A DNA stretch of 63,110 bases from Oscillospiraceae bacterium (GTDB taxonomy: Bacteria; Bacillota; Clostridia; Oscillospirales; Oscillospiraceae), in assembly GCA_017429835.1 (NCBI GenBank), contig JAFROD010000041.1, forward strand, positions 1-63,110, given 5' to 3'. A program made the position numbers and the translations under genes. The first letter of the stretch is position 1; each line of letters opens with the position of its first letter. Shown piece after piece: positions 7,847 through 16,577 of this stretch. The notes under the pieces were generated by a model that saw only the letters and a program-made list of their open reading frames with translations, made no database searches and was not told the origin of the DNA.

Positions 7847-10800
7847 TCATTCCGCAATATTCCGAATAAAGCGCATGAGAATGGTGGCGACCTGCGCGCG
7901 GGTCGCGCTGCCCTGCGGGTCGAGATAGCCGCCGCTGCCTGTGATCAGCTTCTCCGCGACCGCCCATTCAATCGCATCGGTCGCGTAGCCGCTGACCTTC
8001 GCACGGTCGGGGAAGCCGCTCAGGTCGCCGCGCTGTTCCGTGTCATAGCCCTTGCCGTCGGAGTAGCGGAACAGGATCGCCGCCATCTGCTCGCGGGTGA
8101 TCATGCCGTTCGGATCAAACTTGTTGTTGCCAACGCCGGTCACGATGCCGTTTGCCGCAGCCCACGCCACCGCGTCGGCATACCAGTCGCTGTCTTTCAC
8201 GTCATCAAAGACGTTTTCGCCTTCATAGGGCATTTTTTCATAGCGCCAGAGCACCGTGACGAGCATGCCGCGCGTCATCGCGGTGTTCGGCTCGAAGCTC
8301 GTCTTGGTCATGCCGTTGAACAGACCTCTCGACACGGCGAAATCGACGGCTTCATGATACCAGTCGCCGTAATTCACGTCCTTGAAATCCTTGGACGGGC
8401 AGTTTTCGCCGCCGTCGCAGGGCTGATCATCGCCGGTCGCGGGGATAACTTCGGTCTTCGTCGCACCGCAGCGCGTGCAGGTAAACGTCTTCATGCCGTC
8501 CTCGGTTTCGGTCGCGGGCGTGGTGATCTTGCCGTTATCCCAGGCGTGCCCCAGCGCGGGAATCGCCGCTTCGGAAAGGATCGCGCCGCAGTCGTCGCAG
8601 ATCCGGCGGTCATAGCCGGGCTCGGTGCAGGAGGCGTCTGTGTGCTCAGAATAGACGTGGACGTGACCGAGGGCAGGGATCGCCGCTTCCATGCTGATAT
8701 CGCCGTAGTCTTCGTTCTTCCAGACGTAGGTTGCGCTGCCGTCCTCGGTGCAGGTCGGCTCCTTCGTGACCGTGCATACATAGTCCGCGGGATTCAGCTT
8801 CGGCAGCACGACCGTGACGGTGCTGCCGCAGCGTGCGCAGACGCCCGTCAGCGCGCCGTCTTCCGTCTCCGTCGGCGTTTTGGTCAGGAAATAGGCGTAG
8901 TCGTGCCCCTCGCTGCAGATATGCGTCCAGTGCGCGTAGAGCGTGTGATCGTCCTCCATCGTAACAACAGTGGACGAAGTGATCTCCGTGTCTCCTTCCG
9001 CATCAGTAAACCAGCCGTCAAACGTGTAGAGATCGCGGATCGGCGTCGGCAGTTGCCCGTACGGCGCGCCGTAGGTGACGGTCTTGCTTTCCGCAGATAC
9101 GTTGCCGCCGGCAGCGTCGAAGCGCACCTTCATCGTCTTTGCCGCGGTAAGTCCCGTCACGGGGTCGTAGACCAAGCCGTTCGCGGAAAGACCGTTTTCG
9201 TCAAAGTACGCGCTGCCGTTCACGATCTGCACCGTGTTGTTCCGTATGCTGCCGTAGAGCTCGACTGTGACGCCCTCCGCAACCGGAAGCTTTTCCTCGC
9301 TCACCGGAAGACCGATCACGGTCAGCGTATCGCCGCTGTGCGCGGCGGCGACTGCTTCCTCCAGCGTCTTATAGTAACTGACGTCTTCGTCGGAGGTCAC
9401 CGTCGCATAGGTGATCGCGCCGGGATTTGCCTGCGTCGTCGACGACAGGAGCTTCATGAAGCTCTCCGTCCTCTCGTCGAATTTGTCCGAGTCGATCTCA
9501 TATTCCCTGCCGGTCATCTGCTCAAAGAGCAGGATCGCGTTCATATAGTCGCCGGTTTCCGACAGATGCGTGATGTCCGTCTCGCTCCTGTGGAAATCTC
9601 TGCCGTCGTTGAGCCACGTCTTGCGGGCGGTCTCGATCAGCGTGCCGCTCGCATAGCGAAGGTCGATCAGATTTTCCATCCCGTCGTCATACGCGGCAAC
9701 GTATTTCTCGTAGAGACTGGTCAGAGTATCGCCCGCGCAGGCCGGCTGCCGCAGCATCCAGCCGCAGCTATAGACGTGGAAGAACGCGGTCTGCGCGTTC
9801 GTATTGTCCAGAACGTACTGCGTGAGGAGCTGCAGATTCGGGTCGGTACTCAGCTTGCCCGGCGTCGTGCCGTTGCCGCCGGCGGGCTCGGTCGCTCCCC
9901 ACGCCTCGGTGATCACGTAGTCCCAGTCCTCCGCCTGCAGACGGACGCTCAGCGGCAGTCCGCAGAAAGCTGTCGTCCTTCCTCCCTTCCCCGCATCGGC
10001 GCACCTGCCGCCGGTGCTGAAAAAGTAACCGTTGTAATTGTTGTTCTCCGGGACAAGCGTTGCCGCATCGCTGCGGATCATCTCCGCGTAAGCAGCGACG
10101 TTGCCGGCCTCGGCGCTGTAGTAATACTGGTCGATCTCGTAATTCACGATACCGGACTGCTTCGTGATCTCGCTCAGATACGCCCGCAGCGTGTGGCAAT
10201 AGCTGTTGCCCAAAAACAGGACTTGCAGCGTGGTTTCACGATCGACGGTGACCGTCCGGTTTTTCTGCGCGGGAACGCTTGGAACGGAATCGTCCGTAAC
10301 GGAAAAACGCAGGGTCAGCTCCTTGATACTCGCGGCGGCGAAGGCGTCCTCTTCAATCTCCGTCACCGCCTTCGGAATGTAGATGTCGGTCAGCGCGGGA
10401 TCGTTTGCAAAGGCTCCGGCGCCAATCGACCGCAGCGTGGAGGGAAGATTCACGCGGCTCAGGCGCTGCATGCCGGCAAACGTGGAGCCGCTCACCGCGG
10501 TAACGCCGAAGCCGAGGTCAACGGCGGTGATCTTGTTGCGGAAGAAATACCACGGCACGGTCGCGCCGCCGAGCTCCAGTCTTCCGCTGCCTGTAACGGT
10601 CAGTCTCGTGCCATTGATCTCCCACGCGAAGTCGCCGAAAACGCCTCTGGTCGCTGCGTGCGCGGCGATATATTCCTCCATCGCGCTGCCCGCGCCGCAG
10701 GTGATCTCCGTTTTTGCGAAGCTCGTCGGCAACATGCCGTCCTCGAGATAGAAGGCGGTTTCGGCAATCTCTTTGACGCTGTCGTTGACCAGCAGGCTGT

Positions 10801-11926
10801 CCAAATCCTTCAGACCGGAAAACGCATTTTCGCCGATAGCGGCGACGAAGTCACGCACTTCCACGTTGCAGATCTCAAGATCATGCCACGGCGTATCCTC
10901 ATAGGAAGCATAGTCCGGCATGGCGGCCGATCCCGCGACAGTCAGCGTCTGCGTGCTCTCGTCGTACATCCAGATCAGCGCGGAGCGATATCCCTCCGGG
11001 CCGAAGCAGTTGATCGCGTCATGTATCGCCACCCTGCCGCAGAGCTGATTGTTCTTCAGCTCGTTTGCAGACTGTTCCGCCTGCCCGCCGGCAAGCACGT
11101 GAACCGTCAGCGCCTGCATGAGATAATAGTCGCTGTCCAGAATCAGTTGATCTTTTTCGTCATAGCTCATCGTCGCATAGAGCGGCCCTCTATAGGGTCT
11201 GCCGTGCGCAAGCTCCGAAACCAGCTTCGCGTCCCGATTCATGACGTAGATATCGCAGGTTCCCCTGCCGGTCAAGAAGGTCGGGATCACGTCAATTCGC
11301 TCCGGCACCACGGGCAGGTTCGTTGTCGAGGAACCTGCGACCGCGTCCAACCGCGTCAGCGAATCCGGCAGCAGCATGGTGCATTCAGCCGAGGTGCGGA
11401 AGCCCTGATTGAGCATGTATCCGCCCATGGCAGTCATGCCGTCGGCAATGACGATACGGCGGACGGTATAATTGAGCGTGCCTTTGTGATTGCCGGCGTA
11501 GGTGCCGCTCGTAACGGTCGTCAGTTTGCCGGGGTCGAAGCCCTCGCAGAAAGCCGCGGTGCCGTTGTAGGCATTGTCCGTGTTCAGCCAGTAGTTAACG
11601 CACCACGGAAGCTTGTCCAGCGTGGCGTCCAGTTGCCCTGCCGCCCAGCCCTTGATGCCGGGAAGCACCGTCGTCTCCTTTCCCGGATAAACAGACAGTA
11701 CGCCGTCCGTCGTCATGGCGACCTGAATGTCCGTACCGCCGTAATAGGCGCGGAATATCTCATTCTCTTCGAGGGTCAGCCTGCCCTCGGAAGCAGTGCC
11801 GGCGCCGCTGAGCGCGACCGAATCCGCATAGTGCGCGTCCTCCGCGAACACGGTGGCAGGCAACAGGGTGCAAAGCATGACCGCGATCAGCAGTACGCTC
11901 AAAAATCTGTACGTGTTTCGGCTCAT
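7847..11926 (-). CDS. Large S-layer-homology surface protein, DUF4886-like
   Basis: 1359 aa from the ATG at 11926 (GAGGT ribosome site). In order: a signal peptide (residues 1-28); BspA-like leucine-rich segments about 380-560; a DUF4886/SGNH-like domain about 567-810 with GNSY (block I) and a DITH (DxxH) motif; an InlB/Listeria-Bacteroides repeat about 930-1000; repeats with CxxC pairs about 1020-1165; and three SLH domains about 1180-1355. The SLH domains should bind secondary wall polymer, placing the LRR and hydrolase-like parts outside. The DUF4886 substrate is unknown. Confidence 0.82.
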   Translation of the reverse strand: MSRNTYRFLSVLLIAVMLCTLLPATVFAEDAHYADSVALSGAGTASEGRLTLEENEIFRAYYGGTDIQVAMTTDGVLSVYPGKETTVLPGIKGWAAGQLDATLDKLPWCVNYWLNTDNAYNGTAAFCEGFDPGKLTTVTSGTYAGNHKGTLNYTVRRIVIADGMTAMGGYMLNQGFRTSAECTMLLPDSLTRLDAVAGSSTTNLPVVPERIDVIPTFLTGRGTCDIYVMNRDAKLVSELAHGRPYRGPLYATMSYDEKDQLILDSDYYLMQALTVHVLAGGQAEQSANELKNNQLCGRVAIHDAINCFGPEGYRSALIWMYDESTQTLTVAGSAAMPDYASYEDTPWHDLEICNVEVRDFVAAIGENAFSGLKDLDSLLVNDSVKEIAETAFYLEDGMLPTSFAKTEITCGAGSAMEEYIAAHAATRGVFGDFAWEINGTRLTVTGSGRLELGGATVPWYFFRNKITAVDLGFGVTAVSGSTFAGMQRLSRVNLPSTLRSIGAGAFANDPALTDIYIPKAVTEIEEDAFAAASIKELTLRFSVTDDSVPSVPAQKNRTVTVDRETTLQVLFLGNSYCHTLRAYLSEITKQSGIVNYEIDQYYYSAEAGNVAAYAEMIRSDAATLVPENNNYNGYFFSTGGRCADAGKGGRTTAFCGLPLSVRLQAEDWDYVITEAWGATEPAGGNGTTPGKLSTDPNLQLLTQYVLDNTNAQTAFFHVYSCGWMLRQPACAGDTLTSLYEKYVAAYDDGMENLIDLRYASGTLIETARKTWLNDGRDFHRSETDITHLSETGDYMNAILLFEQMTGREYEIDSDKFDERTESFMKLLSSTTQANPGAITYATVTSDEDVSYYKTLEEAVAAAHSGDTLTVIGLPVSEEKLPVAEGVTVELYGSIRNNTVQIVNGSAYFDENGLSANGLVYDPVTGLTAAKTMKVRFDAAGGNVSAESKTVTYGAPYGQLPTPIRDLYTFDGWFTDAEGDTEITSSTVVTMEDDHTLYAHWTHICSEGHDYAYFLTKTPTETEDGALTGVCARCGSTVTVVLPKLNPADYVCTVTKEPTCTEDGSATYVWKNEDYGDISMEAAIPALGHVHVYSEHTDASCTEPGYDRRICDDCGAILSEAAIPALGHAWDNGKITTPATETEDGMKTFTCTRCGATKTEVIPATGDDQPCDGGENCPSKDFKDVNYGDWYHEAVDFAVSRGLFNGMTKTSFEPNTAMTRGMLVTVLWRYEKMPYEGENVFDDVKDSDWYADAVAWAAANGIVTGVGNNKFDPNGMITREQMAAILFRYSDGKGYDTEQRGDLSGFPDRAKVSGYATDAIEWAVAEKLITGSGGYLDPQGSATRAQVATILMRFIRNIAE

Positions 11927-11975
11927 CTTCCATACCTCGATTCTGCAAATATGGTTATATTTCTCATTCTTTCGT

Positions 11976-12004
11976 ATTATAGCACAGAAAACAGAAGAAT
12001 GCAA
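11976..12004 (-). promoter_or_regulatory. Promoter of the SLH surface protein
   Basis: Reverse-strand -10 TATAAT (11976-11981) and -35 TTGCAT (11999-12004) with 17-bp spacing, about 50 bp upstream of the start codon. Confidence 0.7.
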
Positions 12005-12007
12005 AAG

Positions 12008-12040
12008 AATTCCCCGTTCGGCAAATGCCGAACGGGGCGT
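12008..12040 (-). terminator. Terminator of the HerA-like gene
   Basis: A 12-bp stem starting CCCCGTTCGG/CCGAACGGGG (12012-12037), loop AAAT region. On the reverse strand it is followed by AATTCTTTT. It sits between the stop of the DUF853 gene and the SLH gene promoter. Confidence 0.75.
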
Positions 12041-12050
12041 TATTTGATCG

Positions 12051-13559
12051 TCAGAACCACTTTTTCAGCGTGCCGAGCAGACCGCGGCCGATAGAGCGGC
12101 CAACCTCGCGGCCGATGGAATTCATCGTAGCGTTTGCGACCTTGCCAAGGGGCGAAGCGTTGCGCTTGGAAGCAGTCTGTTTTTTCTTTTTCGCTTCTTC
12201 CTTCTCGCGCTTTTCCTGCTCCTTGCGCGCCGCTTCCTCCTCGGCGGCTTCCTGCGCGGCTGCCTCCTGCTCGGCATTAGCGGCGGCGATGATCTCATAG
12301 GCGGATTCGTTATCTACCGCAGTCTCATACTTGCCGTAAAGGTCATCCGCCTGAATTTCCGCCCTGCGGCGTTCGTCGTCGATCGCGCCCATGGCAGACT
12401 GCGGCGGCAAAATCGTCGCCCGCTCGACCACGGAGGGAACGCCGGCTTCATCAAGGAAGCTGACGAGCGCTTCGCCCGTGCCCAGCTCGGTGATCGCCGT
12501 CTCGGTATCGAAGGCGGGATTGGCGCGGAAAGACTGTGCCGCGGCGCGGATCGCCTTCTGCTCCAGCGGCGTATAGGCGCGCAGCGCGTGCTGCACGCGG
12601 TTGGAAAGCTGCGCCAGAACGGCGTTGGGGATATCGGACGGCTGCTGCGTGATAAAATACACGCCGACGCCCTTGGAACGGATCAGCTTGACCATCTGCT
12701 CGACCTTGTCCGTCAGCGCCTTCGGCGCGTCACGGAAGAGCAGATGCGCTTCGTCAAAGAAGAAGACCAGCTTCGGCTTTTCGGGATCGCCCTCCTCGGG
12801 AAGCTCCTCGAACAGCTCGGCAAGCAGCCAGAGCATGAAGGTCGAATAGAGAAGCGGAGACTGATAGAGCTTTTCGCAGTGAAAGATGTTCAGGTAGCCC
12901 CTGCCGTCTTCGTCGCACTGCATCCAGTCGGACAACTGAATGTCCGGTTCGCCGAAAAACAGCGTGCCGCCGGCGTCCTCCAACTGCAAAAGCGCTCTCT
13001 GGATCGCGCCGGCAGACTGCCGTGAGATCATGCCGTAGCGGTGGAGAAGCTCATAGGAGTGATCCGCGACGTACGCCACCATGGCGCGAAGATCCTTGAG
13101 GTCGGTCAGCAGCCAGCCGTTGTCGTCCGCCACGCGGAAGGCAATGGATAAAACGCCCGTCTGCGCGTCCGTCAGTCCCAGCAGGCGGGAAAGCAGCGTC
13201 GCGCCCATCTCGCTGACGGTGGTGCGTACCGGATGACCGGAGACGCCGAACACGTCCCAGAAGCGTACCGGAAAGGACTTCATCGGAAAATCCTCGGAGG
13301 AGATGCCGAGCTTGTTCAGGCGTTTCGTGATATTCTCGTTCTTCTCGCCCGCCTTGACGCAGCCGGCGATATCGCCCTTGATATCGGCAAGGAAGACGGG
13401 CACGCCCAGCTCCGAGAAAGACTCCGCCATCACCTTGAGCGTGACGGTCTTGCCGGTGCCGGTCGCGCCGCAGATCAAACCGTGGCGGTTTGCCATTTTG
13501 GGAACGATATACGCTTCCTTCTCACCCTTGCCGATGAGCAGTTTCTGATCTTTCAGCAT
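12051..13559 (-). CDS. HerA-like ATPase, DUF853 family
   Basis: 502 aa from the ATG at 13559 (GGAGG ribosome site). Walker A GATGTGKT at residues 31-38, Walker B FFFDEAH near 240-250 and a conserved SKGVGVYFITQQPSD segment mark the DUF853 branch of the HerA/FtsK motor ATPases. The C-terminal 90 residues are an Ala/Glu/Lys-rich predicted coiled coil with a basic tail. The family is widespread and its cellular role is not established. It lies 14 nt downstream of thrH on the same strand. Confidence 0.85.
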   Translation of the reverse strand: MLKDQKLLIGKGEKEAYIVPKMANRHGLICGATGTGKTVTLKVMAESFSELGVPVFLADIKGDIAGCVKAGEKNENITKRLNKLGISSEDFPMKSFPVRFWDVFGVSGHPVRTTVSEMGATLLSRLLGLTDAQTGVLSIAFRVADDNGWLLTDLKDLRAMVAYVADHSYELLHRYGMISRQSAGAIQRALLQLEDAGGTLFFGEPDIQLSDWMQCDEDGRGYLNIFHCEKLYQSPLLYSTFMLWLLAELFEELPEEGDPEKPKLVFFFDEAHLLFRDAPKALTDKVEQMVKLIRSKGVGVYFITQQPSDIPNAVLAQLSNRVQHALRAYTPLEQKAIRAAAQSFRANPAFDTETAITELGTGEALVSFLDEAGVPSVVERATILPPQSAMGAIDDERRRAEIQADDLYGKYETAVDNESAYEIIAAANAEQEAAAQEAAEEEAARKEQEKREKEEAKKKKQTASKRNASPLGKVANATMNSIGREVGRSIGRGLLGTLKKWF

Positions 13560-13573
13560 GTTGTTTCCTCCGA

Positions 13574-14179
13574 TCAACAGGTCAACTGCGCCTTGATCGC
13601 GCGGAGCAGATCGTCGTATTCTTCAAACGCGGGAAGCTGCGGGTAGTCCGCCTTGATTTTCTCGGTGGTGCGGAAGAGGAAGCCCGCCTTGCCCGCGAGG
13701 ATCATGTCGAGGTCGTTGTAGCTGTCGCCTGCCGCGATCGTATCGTAGCCGACCGACTGCAGGGCGCGAACGGTGCTGAGCTTGGAATCGTGAATGCGCA
13801 TTTTGAAGCCCGTGATCTCGCCGTCCGGCGCGACCTCCAGCGTATTGCACAGCAGCGTCGGCCAGCCGAGCTTTTTCATCAGCGGCATGGCAAACTGCGT
13901 AAAGGTATCGCTGAGAATGACCACCTGCGTCAGCTCGCGCAGCTTGTCCAAAAACTCCCTTGCGCCGGGCAGCGGGTCGATTTTCGCGATCGTCTCCTGA
14001 ATCTGCGGTAAACCGAGCCCGTGCTCCTTCAGCACGCCCAGACGCCAGCGCATCAGCTTATCGTAGTCCGGCTCGTCGCGCGTGGTGCGCGTGAGCTCTG
14101 GAATGCCGCTCTCCCTGGCGAACGCGATCCAGATCTCCGGAACGACGACGCCCTCCATATCCAAACATACGATTTCCAT
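13574..14179 (-). CDS. thrH: ThrH-type phosphoserine phosphatase/homoserine kinase
   Basis: 201-aa HAD protein. It starts MEIVCLDMEGV, the ThrH variant of the HAD DxD motif, has LSDTF (motif II), and GDSYNDLDM (motif IV). The sequence resembles Pseudomonas ThrH along its length (PEIWIAFA, TTRD.PDYD), known to act as phosphoserine phosphatase with phosphoserine:homoserine phosphotransferase activity. It is 2 nt downstream of the NhaC-type antiporter, so translationally close to it. Substrate preference here is inferred. Confidence 0.85.
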   Translation of the reverse strand: MEIVCLDMEGVVVPEIWIAFARESGIPELTRTTRDEPDYDKLMRWRLGVLKEHGLGLPQIQETIAKIDPLPGAREFLDKLRELTQVVILSDTFTQFAMPLMKKLGWPTLLCNTLEVAPDGEITGFKMRIHDSKLSTVRALQSVGYDTIAAGDSYNDLDMILAGKAGFLFRTTEKIKADYPQLPAFEEYDDLLRAIKAQLTC

Positions 14180-14181
14180 CT

Positions 14182-15675
14182 CTATCCCTCCGTCTGTTTT
14201 TTCGCCTTGCGAAGCTTCACGTTCTTCGGCAGCCCGAACATCGGAATGATCCGATCCCAGCCGGTAAAGCTGAGAATCAGAATGGAGCCGATCACGATGA
14301 AGCTCATATAATTCTTACTGATGATATCGAAGCTTGTAAAATGATACATCGGGTAGACCGCGTTGGCGATCGCCGCGAAAAAGACCGGGAAGCAGTGCCA
14401 CGGCACCAGCTCGGAGCCGTAGATGCCCATAGAGGAGGTATAGGTCGCAAGGCGCAGACGCAGCTTGTAGGCGTCGTCCTCGGTCTCGCAATCGACATTT
14501 TTCTCCACGATGTCGCGCACGATGGGCGACATCGTCGCCACCTGCGCCGCCTCGTCTGCCAGCGCCATGTTGCCGACCAGACACAGCAGTCCGCACCAAC
14601 CCATGAGCTGATGCACGTTCCGCGAGATCTTCACGACGAGTTTCGCCAGCGGGTCAAAGGCGTTCATCGCGTTCATGATGCCGCCGAACGCGGCGACCCA
14701 CATCATCATCACGACCGTCCAGCTTCCCGCGTCACCGAACCCCTTGAGAAGCATATCGCTGAGCCAGTCGGAAATGCTGATCGTTCCCGCCAGGAGCCCC
14801 AGCAGCAGAGACGAGACCATGCCCGCGCCGAGACACAGGAGCGTATGCGTTCCGAGGAAGCTGAGCACGATCACGACCAGCATGGGGACGATCATGTAAT
14901 ACGGAACGCCCGTGCGCACCTGCTGCAGCAACTGCCATGCAGAAGGACGCTGTTCGGCGAGCGCGTCGAACGAGTCCTGCGGAATCTGCGCAAAGACCTG
15001 CTCCACGTCAACACGCACCGTCGGCAGATCTCTGCCTGCGAAATAAAAGACCGCCATAGAGATCATCAGGCAGAGGATCGACCACACGCTCTGGTGCTTC
15101 ACGCGGTCGATGATCTTGACGTCCTGCATGCCGCAGCTCAGCACCGTCACGTCGGAGATCATGCCGATGTTGTCGCCGAAGCAGGCGCCGCCCGCGATCG
15201 CGCAGACCGTCAGCAGCACGTCGCCGCCGACCAGATGATTCATCCACAGGAAGATCGGCGCGCAGGCGGCAAAGGTGCCCCAGGACGAGCCCGTCGCCAC
15301 GGACAGCAGGCAGGTCACGAGGATCGCAGCCGGCGCGATCGTCCGCGCCGTCACGCCGAGCCGCAGCGCGAGGTTGATCAGCGCCGCACCGACGCCCGTC
15401 GCCATGAAGCATTCCGCGACGCCGTAGGCGAACATCAGAATGAAAAAGACCAGCGTAATATTGCTCGCGGCTTTCAGCCCGCGGGAAAACGCCTTTTCAA
15501 ACCTGCACCGCTCCGTGATCATATAGACCGCCGCCGCCGCGAAGGTGGCAAACGGCGCCGCGATCAGAAGATCCAGCTTGAACACGATCACGAGCGCCGC
15601 AAATACGATCAGCGGGATAAACTTCAGGATCGGCGTCCATATCCCCTGTTTTTTCGGTTTGACTTCTGTTTCCAT
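14182..15675 (-). CDS. NhaC-family Na+/H+ antiporter-type transporter
   Basis: 497-aa polytopic membrane protein (about 11-12 hydrophobic segments). Family marks are the ATGSSWGTFAACAPI segment near residue 140 and GGACFGDNIGMISDVT near 170, which match NhaC/YfkN-type antiporters. These exchange Na+ or organic ions for H+. Pairing with thrH hints at an amino-acid-linked substrate, but that is inference. Confidence 0.82.
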   Translation of the reverse strand: METEVKPKKQGIWTPILKFIPLIVFAALVIVFKLDLLIAAPFATFAAAAVYMITERCRFEKAFSRGLKAASNITLVFFILMFAYGVAECFMATGVGAALINLALRLGVTARTIAPAAILVTCLLSVATGSSWGTFAACAPIFLWMNHLVGGDVLLTVCAIAGGACFGDNIGMISDVTVLSCGMQDVKIIDRVKHQSVWSILCLMISMAVFYFAGRDLPTVRVDVEQVFAQIPQDSFDALAEQRPSAWQLLQQVRTGVPYYMIVPMLVVIVLSFLGTHTLLCLGAGMVSSLLLGLLAGTISISDWLSDMLLKGFGDAGSWTVVMMMWVAAFGGIMNAMNAFDPLAKLVVKISRNVHQLMGWCGLLCLVGNMALADEAAQVATMSPIVRDIVEKNVDCETEDDAYKLRLRLATYTSSMGIYGSELVPWHCFPVFFAAIANAVYPMYHFTSFDIISKNYMSFIVIGSILILSFTGWDRIIPMFGLPKNVKLRKAKKQTEG

Positions 15676-15703
15676 ACCAAACCCTCTCTTTCCTATCCGT
15701 TAT

Positions 15704-15732
15704 ATTTTAGCAGGATTTTTCGAAAAAGTAAA
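15704..15732 (-). promoter_or_regulatory. Promoter of the NhaC-thrH operon
   Basis: Reverse-strand -10 TAAAAT (15704-15709), -35 TTTACT (15727-15732), 17-bp spacer. The -35 overlaps the first copy of the AAACGGTGT repeat. Confidence 0.6.
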
Positions 15733-15771
15733 CGGTGTTTTTCCGCTGACCGTTGACAAGGCAAACGGTGT
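15730..15771. repeat. Direct repeats AAACGGTGT in divergent promoter
   Basis: Two exact copies at 15730-15738 and 15763-15771, 33 bp apart (about three helical turns). One overlaps the -35 of the reverse promoter, the other the spacer of the forward promoter. This is a plausible operator pair for one regulator of both genes. Confidence 0.6.
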
Positions 15772-15781
15772 ATAGTAAAAT
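15753..15781 (+). promoter_or_regulatory. Promoter of the 100-aa protein gene
   Basis: Consensus -35 TTGACA (15753-15758), 17-bp spacer, -10 TAAAAT (15776-15781), 27 bp before the start codon. Confidence 0.7.
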
Positions 15782-15808
15782 GGAAATAACTGTTAGGGAG
15801 GGTCGATT

Positions 15809-16111
15809 ATGGCTGAAATTCCGAACTATGATTCCTTTACGCTCTGCCCGGACTACCGCTTCGTGCGCGTGGTCAGCGCGGACGGCGTGTTTTACGATCT
15901 GGTGCGTAAATGGGGCGCGCGAGCGCACGTTTTCTCGCTGAAACAGACCTGTCCCTTCGCCGAAACGGTCACCCGCGCCGCCGTGCCGCCCTGCGTGTTT
16001 CGCGACTTTACCGAGCTGGACGGGCAGGAGAACTACCACGAAAGCCGCTGGAAGGACGGAACGCAGTTTCTGTTCCCTTTGGAGGAAAAGGATAAGGCGT
16101 ATCTGAAATAG
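15809..16111 (+). CDS. Hypothetical protein, 100 aa
   Basis: 100 aa, soluble, rich in aromatic and charged residues; three cysteines (CPDYRF, TCPF, PPCVF). No family recognised. Supported by a good promoter, a GGGAGG ribosome site and a dedicated bidirectional terminator. Confidence 0.7.
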   Translation: MAEIPNYDSFTLCPDYRFVRVVSADGVFYDLVRKWGARAHVFSLKQTCPFAETVTRAAVPPCVFRDFTELDGQENYHESRWKDGTQFLFPLEEKDKAYLK

Positions 16112-16114
16112 GAT

Positions 16115-16152
16115 AAGGAAAAGACACTTGCTCAGGCAAGTGTCTTTTCCTT
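16115..16152. terminator. Bidirectional terminator
   Basis: A 17-bp perfect stem (16115-16131 with 16136-16152), 4-nt loop, T-run on both strands, between convergent genes. Confidence 0.85.
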
Positions 16153-16568
16153 TACTCAAACGCGAGCAGATTGCCGAGCGGGACGGTAAAGCCGAGCGAG
16201 CGGTACATCGCAAGATCGCAGTCCGCGCAGCCGACGGTGAGCGACGAAACGCCGCTTTTGCGGTACGCGAACTGTACCAGCCGCCGCGCGACGCCCTTGT
16301 GACGGTATGCCGGACGGATATAAAAATCCTCGAACGTGCCGCTCGGCTGATAGTCGAAGGTCGAAAAGCCGACGGTCACCGAGCAGCAGCCGATCAGTTC
16401 GTCCCCGTCCCACGCGCCGAAAAAGAGAATCCTGTTCTCACCGAGCGCCTTTGCAAGGCGGTCTTTTGCCGCGCCGTCCGGCGCGTCCTCCCCGATCTCC
16501 GCCTTGTACAGTCTTTGCAGCTCCCACAGGGCGTCGATCTGCATGGATGCTATTCTTCGATACTCCAT
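16152..16568 (-). CDS. GNAT-family N-acetyltransferase
   Basis: 138 aa. The acetyl-CoA-binding motif A is seen as EDFYIRPAYRHKGVARRLV (R/Q-x-x-G-x-A form: HKGVAR), with the preceding beta-bulge strand and a C-terminal YRSLGF motif typical of GNAT enzymes. The acceptor is unknown. Encoded 9 nt downstream of the amidohydrolase gene, so probably in the same transcript. Confidence 0.82.
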   Translation of the reverse strand: MEYRRIASMQIDALWELQRLYKAEIGEDAPDGAAKDRLAKALGENRILFFGAWDGDELIGCCSVTVGFSTFDYQPSGTFEDFYIRPAYRHKGVARRLVQFAYRKSGVSSLTVGCADCDLAMYRSLGFTVPLGNLLAFE

Positions 16569-16577
16569 CGTCTTACC

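Noticed and set aside
8354..12094. 1246-codon open frame antisense to the SLH surface protein
   Set aside because: It is Arg/His/Ala-rich with no domain, signal or ribosome site and exists because the GC-rich SLH gene lacks reverse-frame stops.
14341..15756. 471-codon frame antisense to the NhaC-type gene
   Set aside because: Arg/His/Asp/Gln-rich shadow composition; the reverse-strand antiporter is clearly the real gene.
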